From: Mesorhizobium sp.
Lineage (GTDB): Bacteria; Pseudomonadota; Alphaproteobacteria; Rhizobiales; Rhizobiaceae
Direction of reading: 5' to 3'
NCBI GenBank assembly: GCA_004020365.1
Contig: SAQR01000006.1
Location: forward strand, 82,980 to 146,979
Length of the DNA stretch: 64,000 nucleotides
Shown: piece after piece, positions 45,543 to 54,711 of the stretch
Layout of the letters: each line of letters starts with the position of its first letter
Numbering within the stretch: position 1 is the stretch's first letter
Program-made: the position numbers and the translations under genes
The notes under the pieces: generated by a model
Seen by the model: the letters and a program-made list of their open reading frames with translations, nothing else
The model's database searches: none
What the model was told of the DNA's origin: nothing

Positions 45543-46472
45543 ATGGCCACGGACGCAATTCAGCTCGAAGCAGACTCAAAGGCCCGGCGTGGCTTCCTGC
45601 TGGCGCTGGGCGCCTATCTCCTGTGGGGGTTGCTGCCCTTCTATATGAAGGCGGTCGCACACCTGCCGCTGGCCGAAGTCATCGCGCACCGCATCGTCTG
45701 GTCGGTGCCGATCGCGGCGGCCGTTTTGATCTGGGCCGGCCGCACGGCGGATTTTAAAGCGGCGTTGCGTTCGCCGCGCATCATTTCCATGGCGGCGCTG
45801 ACGGCGGCGCTGATTTCGGTCAACTGGGGCATCTATGTCTGGGCCATCGCGGTCGACCGTACCATCGAGACCGCGCTTGGCTACTACATCAACCCGCTTG
45901 TCAGCGTCGTTGTCGGCGCGCTGCTGCTCAGCGAACGGCTCGACCGGCTGCAGATCGCGGCGGTGGTGCTGGCGGCCATCGCGGTCGCGGTGCTGACGAT
46001 CGACGCCGGCAAGCTGCCCTGGGTTTCGCTGGTGCTGGCGTTTTCCTTCGCCGCCTACGCCTTCTTCCGCAAGACGCTGCCGATTGGTCCCAGCCAGGGT
46101 TTCTTGCTTGAAGTGCTTTTGCTGTCGGTTCCGGCGCTCGGCTACATCATCTTCCTCATCGTCACCGGGCAGGACCATTTCGTCTCCAGTTCCCTGAACG
46201 ATACCGCACTGCTGATCGGCTGCGGCCCGGTCACCGCCATACCGCTGCTGCTGTTTGGCTTCGGGGCCAAGCTGCTGCGTCTCTCCACCATCGGCATCAT
46301 GCAGTATATCGCGCCGACCATTGTGTTCCTGATCGCCGTGCTGATTTTCGGCGAACCCTTCGGCAGCACCCAGGCCATCGCCTTCGGCCTGATCTGGACG
46401 GCGCTGGCGATGTATTCGTGGTCGATGTTCCGCGGCCGCGAGATCCGGCCTGCCGCAACGGCAGCGCGGTAA
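45543..46472 (+). CDS. rarD: RarD-type EamA/DMT-superfamily transporter
   Basis: This 309-residue membrane protein has about ten segments. ARRGFLLALGAYLLWGLLPF and YMKAVAHLPLAEVIAHRIVW match the RarD opening, and ETALGYYINPLVSVVVGALL and IMQYIAPTIVFLIAVLIFGE match its two EamA repeats. RarD is linked to chloramphenicol tolerance in Pseudomonas, but the natural substrate is unknown. It sits alone between cimA and GST. Confidence 0.9.
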   Translation: MATDAIQLEADSKARRGFLLALGAYLLWGLLPFYMKAVAHLPLAEVIAHRIVWSVPIAAAVLIWAGRTADFKAALRSPRIISMAALTAALISVNWGIYVWAIAVDRTIETALGYYINPLVSVVVGALLLSERLDRLQIAAVVLAAIAVAVLTIDAGKLPWVSLVLAFSFAAYAFFRKTLPIGPSQGFLLEVLLLSVPALGYIIFLIVTGQDHFVSSSLNDTALLIGCGPVTAIPLLLFGFGAKLLRLSTIGIMQYIAPTIVFLIAVLIFGEPFGSTQAIAFGLIWTALAMYSWSMFRGREIRPAATAAR

Positions 46473-46488
46473 AGGCAAGAGGTTTCCG

Positions 46489-47175
46489 ATGTATGTCCTG
46501 CATATCGCCAACAAGAACTATTCCTCATGGTCGCTGCGGCCATGGGTGCTGATGCGAGAGCTGGGCATTCCGTTCGAGGAGCGGCTGACACCGTTTCCGA
46601 CCGGATCGAGTTGGAACCTCTACCGGCCGTTCGCGCCCAGCGGCCTCGTACCGTGCCTGATTGACGACGGCTGGGCAGTTTGGGATTCGCTCGCCATCAC
46701 CGAATATCTGGCCGAGCGCCACGCCGGCGTTTGGCCCGCCGAGGCGAAGGCGCGAGCCTGGGCGCGGTCGGCAGCGGCCGAAATGCATTCGAGCTTCACC
46801 GCCTTGCGCGGCCCTTGTCCGATGAACTGCGGTGTCCGCGTCGCGCCGGCGCCGATCTCGGATGCGCTGAAGCACGACCTCTTTCGTCTCGGCGATCTCT
46901 GGGACGATGGGCTTGCCCGCTTCGGCGGACCGTTCCTGGCCGGCGATCGCTTCACTGCCGTTGACGCCTTCTTTGCCCCGGTGGCGTTTCGGGTTCAATC
47001 CTACGGACTGTCCTTCGAGGGCGCAGCTGCCACCTATCCAGCGCGATTGCTGGCTCTGCCGGCGATGCGCGAATGGTACGCGGCAGCCCTTGCAGAGGCG
47101 TGGCGCGAGCCGAACCACGAAGCGGAGGCGCGCGCTGCCGGCGCTGTCATCGAGGATTTTCGCGCGACCTCGTAA
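46489..47175 (+). CDS. Glutathione S-transferase family protein
   Basis: This 228-residue protein has an N-terminal thioredoxin-like domain: YVLHIANKNYSSWSLRPWVL with a catalytic-type Ser, then FAPSGLVPCLIDDGWAVWDS with the cis-Pro, and SLAITEYLAERHAGVWPAEA. The helical domain shows GDRFTAVDAFFAPVAFRVQS, the usual N-capping box. Substrate unknown. It starts 17 bases after rarD, so the two may be co-transcribed, and overlaps nothing. Confidence 0.88.
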   Translation: MYVLHIANKNYSSWSLRPWVLMRELGIPFEERLTPFPTGSSWNLYRPFAPSGLVPCLIDDGWAVWDSLAITEYLAERHAGVWPAEAKARAWARSAAAEMHSSFTALRGPCPMNCGVRVAPAPISDALKHDLFRLGDLWDDGLARFGGPFLAGDRFTAVDAFFAPVAFRVQSYGLSFEGAAATYPARLLALPAMREWYAAALAEAWREPNHEAEARAAGAVIEDFRATS

Positions 47176-47184
47176 CGGTTGCCG

Positions 47185-48186
47185 CTACATCCCGCGCCCC
47201 AGCCGCCTGACGAACAGGTAGACGACGGCCGCGACGGCGAGCGATATCGCCGACGCCACCCAAAAGCCCACCGGCGTGTCGACCAGCGGCAGCCCGCCGA
47301 CATTCATGCCGAACAGGCCTGAGATAATCGTCATTGGCAACAGCACCGCGGTCATCACCGACAGCATGTAAAGCAACTGGTTCGACTGCGTCGTCAGCTT
47401 GGCCATCAGCTCGTCCTGCAAGAGCCGGGCGCGGGCCTGCAATTGCTCGCCGTCATGATGCAACGTATGGGCACGGTGCGAAAGTCGTGCCGCCATGTCG
47501 TTGATCGCGTCCGGCAGGTCATTGCGATGCGAATGGTCGAGATGGCGGAACAGGCTGGTCAGCGTCGCCATCTGCCGATGGATCACAACCAGGTGCCGGC
47601 GCGCGTCGACCAGCGCCTGCCGCTCATTGTGCCATGCATCGCAGACGATGCGGTCCTCGATGCCATCGAGCGTGTCGCCAAGGCCAGCGAGTTCCGTCGT
47701 CATGCCGTCTAGCGACTGGCCCATGACAGCCTCGATCAATTCGGCCGGAGAGCGGAACTTTCGCGATCCGTTGTCGATCGCCTTGCGGATTTTGTCGACC
47801 GATTGCAGCGGTTGCTTGCGGCCGCCGATCAGCATCGTGTCGTTGAAGGCGAAGCGGAAATGGCCAAGCCCGCGCGCCTCCGCGGAATAGTCGTGGCGCA
47901 GATCCGGCAAATCGCCATACAGCCAGCCGCCTTCGAGGTCGATATGGCAGCCATGGCCGGCCGACAGGAAGGCATCGCGCACCGGCGGCGGCAAAGCCGG
48001 CTCGGTGGCGATCTTGTGGCGGGCGCGCATGTCGGAAAGCTGGTAGCTGCACCAGGTCCAGTGTGTGGCGGTCGCGTCTTTGGTTCTCGCGCCTTCGGCG
48101 GTGAAGCAATAGACGAAGAACAGCCCGTGCTCGTCTGGCAGGTAAGGCGACAGATCGCTGCTTTCCGGATTGAGAGGGAAGTTCAT
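47185..48186 (-). CDS. CorA-like divalent cation transporter (ZntB type)
   Basis: This 333-residue protein starts at MNFPLNPESSDLSPYLPDEH. The large N-terminal domain is cytosolic, with a helical stalk around RHLVVIHRQMATLTSLFRHL and LQDELMAKLTTQSNQLLYML. Two membrane segments follow, with the selectivity motif in SGLFGMNVGG. The signature matches CorA/ZntB, pentameric channels or transporters for Mg, Ni, Co or Zn. Lack of an acidic loop after GMN hints at ZntB rather than CorA. A tandem-repeat hairpin lies just upstream. Confidence 0.88.
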   Translation of the reverse strand: MNFPLNPESSDLSPYLPDEHGLFFVYCFTAEGARTKDATATHWTWCSYQLSDMRARHKIATEPALPPPVRDAFLSAGHGCHIDLEGGWLYGDLPDLRHDYSAEARGLGHFRFAFNDTMLIGGRKQPLQSVDKIRKAIDNGSRKFRSPAELIEAVMGQSLDGMTTELAGLGDTLDGIEDRIVCDAWHNERQALVDARRHLVVIHRQMATLTSLFRHLDHSHRNDLPDAINDMAARLSHRAHTLHHDGEQLQARARLLQDELMAKLTTQSNQLLYMLSVMTAVLLPMTIISGLFGMNVGGLPLVDTPVGFWVASAISLAVAAVVYLFVRRLGRGM

Positions 48187-48206
48187 GATCGTGTCGCCAG
48201 TCTCTC

Positions 48207-48342
48207 GAGTAGGGGAGTAAGGCAGTAGGGCAGTAGGGCAGTAGCAGTAGGTAGTGAATGCCGCTGATGAGGCACTATCCATGCCGCGCTCATGAGGCGC
48301 TACCCTACTGCCCTACTGCCCTACTCCCCTACTGCCTACCCC
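48207..48342. repeat. Tandem 8-mer repeat and its reverse complement (family C, copy 2)
   Basis: The left arm 48207-48254 repeats GGCAGTAG units, and the right arm 48300-48342 repeats CTACTGCC. A 45-bp spacer separates them and holds a small GAGGC-type dyad. It fills the gap between two minus-strand genes, beginning exactly at the LOG stop codon. Same plan as 16606-16716, different sequence. Confidence 0.85.
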
Positions 48343-48954
48343 CTAAAGCTTGTCGATCACCGACTGCACACCTTCGGTCGGTGCGTCGACCGCCGATCCC
48401 GCGACCATGATGGCAGCGACGATCGCTTCCGGATCGTCGACCACCAGCGGCCTGACCCGCTGCGCGGTATGGATGAAGCCCTCGGCCATCATATGGTCGA
48501 GCAGCGCCAGCATCGGGTCCCAGAATCCCCCGACGTTGCCGAAGACGATCGGCTTGCGATGATGGCCGAGCTGGCCCCAAGTCATGATCTCGATGATTTC
48601 CTCGACCGTGCCGATGCCGCCCGGCAGCGCCACAAACGCGTCGGATTTCTCGAACATCGTATGTTTGCGCTCGTGCATGTTTTCGGTGATGACGAGCTCG
48701 TCGAGCCGGTCAAGCGCGGTTTCGGTGGCCTCCCTGTTGATCAGGAAGCGCGGAATGATCCCCGTCACCTTGCCGCCGGCCCGCATTGCGCCTTCGGCAA
48801 CGGCTCCCATGATGCCTCTGGTGCCGCCGCCATAGATCAGGCGCAGGCCGGACTTGGCGATCGAACGCCCAAGCAGGTGTCCGGCCTTGGCATAGATTAC
48901 ATCGCGGCCCGGAGACGAGCCGCAATAGACGCAGATGGATCGAATCGTGTTCAT
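48343..48954 (-). CDS. LOG-family protein (cytokinin riboside 5'-monophosphate phosphoribohydrolase type)
   Basis: This 203-residue Rossmann protein starts at MNTIRSICVYCGSSPGRDVI. It has RLIYGGGTRGIMGAVAEGAM, ENMHERKHTMFEKSDAFVAL and the signature LPGGIGTVEEIIEIMTWGQL with the catalytic Glu. LOG enzymes release ribose 5-phosphate from nucleotides. In plants and some plant-associated bacteria they make active cytokinin, which is of interest in a rhizobium. Many bacterial homologues have other metabolic roles. Confidence 0.9.
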   Translation of the reverse strand: MNTIRSICVYCGSSPGRDVIYAKAGHLLGRSIAKSGLRLIYGGGTRGIMGAVAEGAMRAGGKVTGIIPRFLINREATETALDRLDELVITENMHERKHTMFEKSDAFVALPGGIGTVEEIIEIMTWGQLGHHRKPIVFGNVGGFWDPMLALLDHMMAEGFIHTAQRVRPLVVDDPEAIVAAIMVAGSAVDAPTEGVQSVIDKL

Positions 48955-49002
48955 GAGATGATTGGTGATTGGGTCTTTATTGCCGGTCAAGCCCGGGCGG
49001 GG

Positions 49003-49072
49003 TTTTTCTTGTCGGCCCTCTTATTTCGTGTCGGCCCCCTTTTTCTTGTCGGCCCCCCTTTTTCTTGTCGGC
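49003..49072. repeat. Short tandem repeat of about 18 bp
   Basis: Four near copies of CTTGTCGGCCCCCTTTTT lie between the LOG start and the LysM gene. Copy length varies by C- and T-tract slippage. It is probably variable between strains and could influence the LysM promoter. Confidence 0.75.
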
Positions 49073-49120
49073 TTTGGCAAAACAGGCTAGACCGCATTAG
49101 GTGGCTAAGGGCAGGGAAAT

Positions 49121-50512
49121 ATGGCAATTAATCCTTTGAAGGCGTTTTTGTTCATCGTCGGCGGCTCCGTCGCCGCGGCGGGGACCGCCTATGTGTCGGG
49201 CGCGCTCGACCCGTATCTCAATCGCGCGCCGGCGGAAGTGGCATCGCTGACGCCGCCGGTGGAGAAGCCGGTCGAGCTGGGGACCGATGGACCGCCTCCG
49301 CCGGCGCCGGCCACAGATGCGATGGCGCCGGCAGCGCCGGCCACGGCCGATGCGATCGCGCCGACTTTCGACATTGTTCGGGTCGAAATCAAGGGTTCTA
49401 TTGTCGTTGCCGGCAAAGCCGCACCCAACGCAAAGGTCGAGATTCTCAACGGTTCGACGGTTCTCGGCTCGACGGTCGCCGGTGCAGATGGCGCTTTTGC
49501 CATCGTTCTCGACGATCCGTTGAAACCCGGCGATTACACGATCGCGCTGCGCTCGATGACCGGCAATGTCGTGACCCCCTCGCCGCAGACGGCTATCGTC
49601 TCGATTCCCAATAGTCCTGCTGGCCAGGTGCTGGCGATGATCGAGGAGCCGGGCAAGGCCTCCGAATTGCTCACCGTTCCTACACCCGAGACAAAGCCTG
49701 AATCGCCGCCTGCCGGCGACAAGGCGGCCGCCCCGGCTGCCGAGGACTCCGCTGTCGGGGACCCCTCTGCCGCAACTCCAGACCCAGCCGCACCGGCTGC
49801 CACGGCGCCGGGCACTGTCGAAGCCGCCCCCGCGCCCGCTCCGGCCGGACCGGCCGCACCGGCATCACCAGCTGCAGGGCCAAAGGTCGTCGTCGAAGCG
49901 ATCGAGATCGACGGCAACAAGATCTTCGTCGCCGGGCTCGCCGACCCCGGCCGCAAGGTGCGCGCCTATGCCAACGATATCTTGCTCGGCGACGCGAAGA
50001 CTTCGCCCGACGGCCATTTCCTGGTCGAGGCGACGCGCAACATTCCGGTCGGCACCTACACGATCCACGTTGATGCGCTCGATGCCGACGGGGTCAAGGT
50101 GGTGGCCCGTGCCGCCGTGCCGTTCGAGCGCGAGCCGGGCGAGTCGATCGCCGCCGTGGCGCCTGCCGAGGCAAAGCCTGCCACGCCGCCCGCGGCGGCT
50201 GACGCGCCCGCGTCTGCTGCACCCGCCGCATCGGCTGAAATTCCAGAGACAGTGGCGCCCCAGCTCGAGCATGCCGATGGCGCCGTTATTATCCGCCGCC
50301 ACGATACGCTGTGGCAGATCTCGCGGCGCGTCTATGGCCAAGGCGTGCGCTACTCGACCATCTACCTCGCCAATCAGGATCAGATCAGGAATCCCGACCG
50401 CATCTGGCCGGGGCAGGTGTTCAAGGTCCCCGGAAAATCGCAGGAAGGCGAAGCCGCCAACCTCAAGGCGATGGGCGACCAGATGACGACGGCCCCAACA
50501 AAGGCCAACTAG
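49121..50512 (+). CDS. LysM-domain envelope protein with Ig-like repeats
   Basis: This 463-residue protein has one N-terminal membrane anchor (AFLFIVGGSVAAAGTAYVSG). Two Ig-like modules lie near 85-170 (VRVEIKGSIVVAGKAAPNAK) and 255-335 (VVEAIEIDGNKIFVAGLADP), separated by Ala/Pro-rich linkers. The C-terminal LysM is near 388-440: VIIRRHDTLWQISRRVYGQG and RNPDRIWPGQVFKVPG. LysM binds peptidoglycan or chitin-like glycans. It probably sits in the periplasm, linking membrane and wall. Its precise role is unknown. Confidence 0.88.
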   Translation: MAINPLKAFLFIVGGSVAAAGTAYVSGALDPYLNRAPAEVASLTPPVEKPVELGTDGPPPPAPATDAMAPAAPATADAIAPTFDIVRVEIKGSIVVAGKAAPNAKVEILNGSTVLGSTVAGADGAFAIVLDDPLKPGDYTIALRSMTGNVVTPSPQTAIVSIPNSPAGQVLAMIEEPGKASELLTVPTPETKPESPPAGDKAAAPAAEDSAVGDPSAATPDPAAPAATAPGTVEAAPAPAPAGPAAPASPAAGPKVVVEAIEIDGNKIFVAGLADPGRKVRAYANDILLGDAKTSPDGHFLVEATRNIPVGTYTIHVDALDADGVKVVARAAVPFEREPGESIAAVAPAEAKPATPPAAADAPASAAPAASAEIPETVAPQLEHADGAVIIRRHDTLWQISRRVYGQGVRYSTIYLANQDQIRNPDRIWPGQVFKVPGKSQEGEAANLKAMGDQMTTAPTKAN

Positions 50513-50576
50513 AAATCCTTTTCTTCTCTAGCGGGCTCTTGCGGAAAGTTCATTCATCGTCTATCGCCGATGGACG

Positions 50577-50903
50577 ATGAACGCTCCCTTGACCGAGAAG
50601 ACCTGCGGCTTCGCCGACAGCCAAACCGTCGCCGCGAAGCTCGCCGCGCTTTCGCATCCGACCCGGATCGAAATTCTCCGGCACCTTTCGGCCAGCCGCT
50701 CCTGCTGCTGCCGCGAGGTCGTCGACCATCTCGACCTGGCGCAGTCCACCGTTTCGCAGCACCTGAAGATATTGGTCGATGCCGGGCTCGTCCGCTACCA
50801 GCCGGATCGGCAACGCTCGCGGTATGAAGTCGACAGCGATGCGCTCGAAGACGTTTCCGCATCGCTGGCCGCGCTGGTCAATTCGTGCTGCTCCGGCCGC
50901 TAG
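50577..50903 (+). CDS. ArsR/SmtB-family regulator with a Cys triplet
   Basis: This 108-residue winged helix protein has VAAKLAALSHPTRIEILRHL, then SASRSCCCREVVDHLDLAQS and TVSQHLKILVDAGLVRYQPD. Three adjacent Cys before the recognition part and two more at the C-terminus (VNSCCSGR) suggest thiol-based metal or metalloid sensing. It lies 99 bp before an Atm1-type ABC exporter on the same strand, separated by a family B repeat. Control of that exporter is likely but inferred. Confidence 0.88.
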   Translation: MNAPLTEKTCGFADSQTVAAKLAALSHPTRIEILRHLSASRSCCCREVVDHLDLAQSTVSQHLKILVDAGLVRYQPDRQRSRYEVDSDALEDVSASLAALVNSCCSGR

Positions 50904-50904
50904 A

Positions 50905-50985
50905 CCATCATCCCGAACCGAAGGACCGGGTCAGCGAAAAGTGGAAGCCGGTTTTCGGAAAAGATCGTGGTCAAGCAATAAGAAA
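50905..50985. repeat. Family B intergenic repeat before the ABC exporter
   Basis: ACCATCATCCCGAACCGAAG and GCGAAAAGTGGAAGCCGGTT followed by TTCGGAAAAGATCGTGGTC form the outer and inner parts of the element. It overlaps no gene but ends 18 bp before the exporter ATG. Confidence 0.6.
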
Positions 50986-51002
50986 TACGAAAAGGCGATA
51001 AA

Positions 51003-52889
51003 ATGGCCGAAAAAACCGTCTCCGCCGATTCTGGCTCGACCTTCAAGACATTGCGCAATCTGTGGCCCTATATGTGGCCGGCCGACCGTGCTGACCTGCG
51101 GGCGCGGGTGGTGTGGGCGACCGTGCTTCTGGTCGTCGCCAAGCTGACACTGGTTGCCGGTCCCTACTTCTTCAAATGGGCGACCGATGCGCTGGCTGGT
51201 GACGCCAGATCGGCGCCGCCGCTGCCGGCCTTCATGCTGGCGCCAGTCATGCTGGTCATCGCCTACAATGTCGTGCGGCTGGTGCAGCTCGGTTTCAACC
51301 AGCTGCGCGATGCGCTGTTTGCCCGCGTCGGACAATATGCGGTGCGCCAACTCGCCTTCCGCACTTTCGTCCACATGCATCAATTGTCGCTGCGCTTCCA
51401 TCTCGAGCGCCGCACCGGCGGCCTGTCGCGCATCATCGAGCGCGGCACCAAGGGCATCGAGACGATCGTCCGCTTCACTGTGCTCAACACCTTGCCGACC
51501 ATCCTCGAATTCGCGCTGACAGCCGGCATCTTCGCCGTCACCTATGGCTGGAAGTACGTGGCTGTGGTGGCGGTGACTGTCTGGCTCTATATCTGGTTCA
51601 CCATCAGGGCGAGCGACTGGCGCATCGTCATTCGCCGCGACATGAACGACAGCGACACCGATGCCAGCACCAAGGCGATCGACTCGCTGCTCAATTTCGA
51701 AACGGTCAAATATTTCAACAACGAGGGCATGGAAGCCGAGCGCTTCGACCGTTCGATGGCGCGCTACGAGACCGCTGCCACCAGGATATGGACCTCGCTC
51801 GGCTGGCTGAACTTCGGCCAGGGCGTCATCTTCGGTCTCGGCACGGTTATCGTCATGTGCCTTTCGGCGCTGGAGGTGCAGGCCGGCACACAGACGGTTG
51901 GCGACTTCGTCTTCATCAACGCCATGCTGATCCAGCTTTCGGTGCCACTCAACTTTATCGGCTTCATCTATCGCGAAATCCGCCAGGGCCTGACCGACAT
52001 CGAGCAGATGTTCGATCTGCTCGATGTGCCGCAGGAGATCGTCGACAAGCCGGGCGCCAAGCCGCTGGTCGTCGGCGCCGGCAAGGTCGAGTTCTGCGAC
52101 GTGCAGTTTTCCTACGATCCCAACCGCAAGATCCTGAAAGGCATCAGCTTCGAAGTGCCGGCCGGCAAGACGGTTGCCATTGTCGGGCCATCGGGCGCCG
52201 GCAAGTCGACCATTTCGCGGCTGCTGTTCCGTTTTTACGACATCCAGGGCGGCAAGATTCTGATCGACGGCCAGGACATTCGCGACGTGACTCAGCAGAG
52301 CCTGCGCGCGGCGATCGGCATGGTGCCGCAGGACACCGTGCTGTTCAACGACACCATCGCCTACAACATCCGCTACGGCCGCGTCGATGCCAGCGAGGAG
52401 GATGTGCGCAAGGCGGCCGAACTCGCCCAGATCGGGCCATTCATCGAGCGGCTGCCGGACGGCTACCGTTCGATGGTCGGAGAGCGCGGACTGAAACTGT
52501 CCGGCGGTGAAAAGCAGCGCGTGGCAATCGCCCGCACCATTTTGAAGGCGCCGCCGATCCTGATGCTCGATGAGGCGACCTCGGCTCTCGACAGCCATAC
52601 AGAACAGGAGATCCAGGCGGCGCTCGACCTCGTCAGCAAAGGTCGCACCACCATCGTCATCGCCCACCGGTTGTCGACGGTGATTTCGGCCGACGAGATC
52701 ATCGTGCTGCAGGACGGCCAGATCGCCGAGCGTGGCACGCATGCCGCCCTAATGCGCAAGGCCGGCCTGTACGCGTCGATGTGGGACCGCCAGCGTGAGG
52801 CAACCGAGGCCGAGGAGCGGCTGCGCATTGCTCGCGAGCGCGACGAGTTCGGCGTCGTCGTTCGCCGTCGCCCTTCGGAAGTGTCGTAG
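51003..52889 (+). CDS. Atm1-type ABC exporter (permease fused to ATPase)
   Basis: This 628-residue half-transporter should dimerise in the inner membrane. The membrane domain (about 35-320) has a typical six-helix plan with ERRTGGLSRIIERGTKGIET and SLLNFETVKYFNNEGMEAER, a signature of Atm1/HMT relatives. The ATPase domain (about 355-600) has VGPSGAGKSTISRLLFRFYD, LSGGEKQRVAIARTILK and PILMLDEATSALDSHTEQEI. Atm1-like proteins export glutathione conjugates, including metals, and support iron-sulfur metabolism. The adjacent ArsR favours metal stress. Confidence 0.92.
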   Translation: MAEKTVSADSGSTFKTLRNLWPYMWPADRADLRARVVWATVLLVVAKLTLVAGPYFFKWATDALAGDARSAPPLPAFMLAPVMLVIAYNVVRLVQLGFNQLRDALFARVGQYAVRQLAFRTFVHMHQLSLRFHLERRTGGLSRIIERGTKGIETIVRFTVLNTLPTILEFALTAGIFAVTYGWKYVAVVAVTVWLYIWFTIRASDWRIVIRRDMNDSDTDASTKAIDSLLNFETVKYFNNEGMEAERFDRSMARYETAATRIWTSLGWLNFGQGVIFGLGTVIVMCLSALEVQAGTQTVGDFVFINAMLIQLSVPLNFIGFIYREIRQGLTDIEQMFDLLDVPQEIVDKPGAKPLVVGAGKVEFCDVQFSYDPNRKILKGISFEVPAGKTVAIVGPSGAGKSTISRLLFRFYDIQGGKILIDGQDIRDVTQQSLRAAIGMVPQDTVLFNDTIAYNIRYGRVDASEEDVRKAAELAQIGPFIERLPDGYRSMVGERGLKLSGGEKQRVAIARTILKAPPILMLDEATSALDSHTEQEIQAALDLVSKGRTTIVIAHRLSTVISADEIIVLQDGQIAERGTHAALMRKAGLYASMWDRQREATEAEERLRIARERDEFGVVVRRRPSEVS

Positions 52890-52892
52890 CCC

Positions 52893-53765
52893 TTACGGCC
52901 AGCCAGCGCCCGGTGCGGAAGCCTCGATGCTGAGCACCTGGCCGGTGCGAGCATCGCTGATCATGTGCTCGAAGCCGCGCCATTCAGCGGCGACGATGAA
53001 CAGCGTCTTGCCGTCGGCGCCACCGAGCATGCAGGCAAAGCAGCCGCGATCGGCATCGACGCTGTCGAGCATCGCCCCGCCCTCGCGCACCCGCACGCAG
53101 TGCCGGTTGGCGACGTCGGCATACCAGATGGCGCCTTCGGCATCGAGGCAGATGCCGTCGGGAAAGCCGTTGCCTAGGTCGGCCCATCGCCGCCGGTTGG
53201 CAAGGCTGCCATCGGCGGCGATGTCGAAGGCGGTCAGCCTGTTGGCGTGCGACTCGGCGACGATCAACGTCTTGTTGTCAGGCGACACCGCCATCCCATT
53301 GGCGAAGGCGATCTTGTCTGCCACCTGCCGCACCGACCCGTCAGGTGCAATCAACACGATGGTGCCGGGGCCGAAATGCTGGCCGGGAACCGGCGCTGGC
53401 CCGCCGCCATTGACGTAGATGTTGCCGCGGCCGTCGACGACGATCTCGTTCCAGGCGTTCCCTGAGAGGTGTCGCAGATCGGCGTGGTTGACCAGCGTCC
53501 CGTCTGCTTCCTGCCGCAGCACCAACCCCTCACGCCCGCAGACGACGACCAGGCGACCGTCCGGCAGCCAGTCGACCGAATAGGGCAGGGTGGCGGGCAC
53601 GGTGAGCATGATCTCACTGTTGCCGTCGGCATCGACGGCGATGATCTGGCCGGTTCCCCAGTTGCAGAACCAAAGCCTGCCATCATGCCAGCGCGGCGAT
53701 TCGCCGAACGCCAGACCGTTCATCACGACCCGTGCTGCCTTTGCTGCTGATTTCTGTGACAGCAT
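52893..53765 (-). CDS. SMP-30/gluconolactonase-family protein
   Basis: This 290-residue six-bladed propeller shows [20 protein letters not shown] with the metal-binding Glu, [20 protein letters not shown] with Asn, [20 protein letters not shown], and [20 protein letters not shown] with Asp. Members hydrolyse sugar lactones with Ca or Zn. The particular lactone is unclear. It converges with the ABC gene, 3 bases between the stops. Confidence 0.88.
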   Translation of the reverse strand: MLSQKSAAKAARVVMNGLAFGESPRWHDGRLWFCNWGTGQIIAVDADGNSEIMLTVPATLPYSVDWLPDGRLVVVCGREGLVLRQEADGTLVNHADLRHLSGNAWNEIVVDGRGNIYVNGGGPAPVPGQHFGPGTIVLIAPDGSVRQVADKIAFANGMAVSPDNKTLIVAESHANRLTAFDIAADGSLANRRRWADLGNGFPDGICLDAEGAIWYADVANRHCVRVREGGAMLDSVDADRGCFACMLGGADGKTLFIVAAEWRGFEHMISDARTGQVLSIEASAPGAGWP

Positions 53766-54009
53766 TTGTTGCCTCCAGCTTTCGTCGGCGGGCGCTTTGA
53801 CAAGGCCCGTATCTCCAAGGACGCATGAGACCGGTTCACCCCGACAACAGTCATGCTTTTTTGGACAGGCTCATTGGACCCCTTCCAACGCCCGCGATCG
53901 GCTCATGCGGACGAGAGCGCCCCGATCCGGCTTTCCCTCATTGTTGCGTTGCGGCCACAGGGTGTTTCCGCTATTGAGGCCGGACCTGAAACTAGGCTGT
54001 TTCCATTCC

Positions 54010-54708
54010 ATGGACCTCGTCGACACGATCAAGAAAACGCTCGTTCCGATCCATCGCGAAGGCTATCCGTTCATCGCCGCCTTCGCAGCGGTGACGCTTT
54101 TCCTCGGCTATTTCTCTTCGATCCTGTTCTGGGTCTGCCTCATCCTGACGGCCTGGTGCGTCTATTTCTTCCGCGATCCCGAGCGCGTCACGCCGGTCGA
54201 CGACCGGCTGGTGGTGAGCCCGGCCGACGGCATCATCACGGCGGTCGGTCCGGCAGTGCCACCGCGCGAACTTGGCCTCGGCGGTGGCGAGATGACCCGC
54301 ATCTCGGTGTTCATGGACGTCTTCTCCTGCCATGTGAACCGGGCTCCGGTGCGCGGCCGCATCACAAGGATCGAGCATCGGCCGGGCCAGTTCCTCAGCG
54401 CCGCACTTGACAAGGCGAGTGCCGACAACGAGCGCAATGGCCTGGTCATCGACAGCCCCAACGGCACGGTGGCCGCGGTGCAGATCGCCGGCCTGGTGGC
54501 GCGGCGCATCGTCTGCTGGGCCGAGACCGGCGGCACGATCGGCATCGGCGAGCGCTTCGGGCTGATCCGCTTCGGCTCGCGCGTCGATGTGTTCCTGCCG
54601 TCGACCGCAACACCGCGTGTCGCCGTCGGCCAGACGGCAGTCGGCGGTGAAACCATACTGGCCGAATTCGGCGGCATTGCCGCAACGCCGCTCGTGCGGG
54701 TATCCTGA
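54010..54708 (+). CDS. psd: Phosphatidylserine decarboxylase
   Basis: This 232-residue short-type Psd starts at [20 protein letters not shown]; an in-frame extension of 140 codons upstream is non-coding in character. Two membrane segments near the N-terminus ([20 protein letters not shown]) are followed by [20 protein letters not shown] and [33 protein letters not shown] holds the Gly-Ser where self-cleavage creates the pyruvoyl group. It makes phosphatidylethanolamine from the product of pssA, which follows 3 bases later. Confidence 0.95.
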   Translation: MDLVDTIKKTLVPIHREGYPFIAAFAAVTLFLGYFSSILFWVCLILTAWCVYFFRDPERVTPVDDRLVVSPADGIITAVGPAVPPRELGLGGGEMTRISVFMDVFSCHVNRAPVRGRITRIEHRPGQFLSAALDKASADNERNGLVIDSPNGTVAAVQIAGLVARRIVCWAETGGTIGIGERFGLIRFGSRVDVFLPSTATPRVAVGQTAVGGETILAEFGGIAATPLVRVS

Positions 54709-54711
54709 GCC

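Noticed and set aside
49003-49072. CRISPR-like array
   Set aside because: Four slipped copies of about 18 bp in direct contact, with no spacers; a simple tandem repeat.
53590-54009. 140-codon N-terminal extension of phosphatidylserine decarboxylase
   Set aside because: It crosses the divergent SMP-30 gene and its spacer; short Psd proteins begin at the ATG at 54010.
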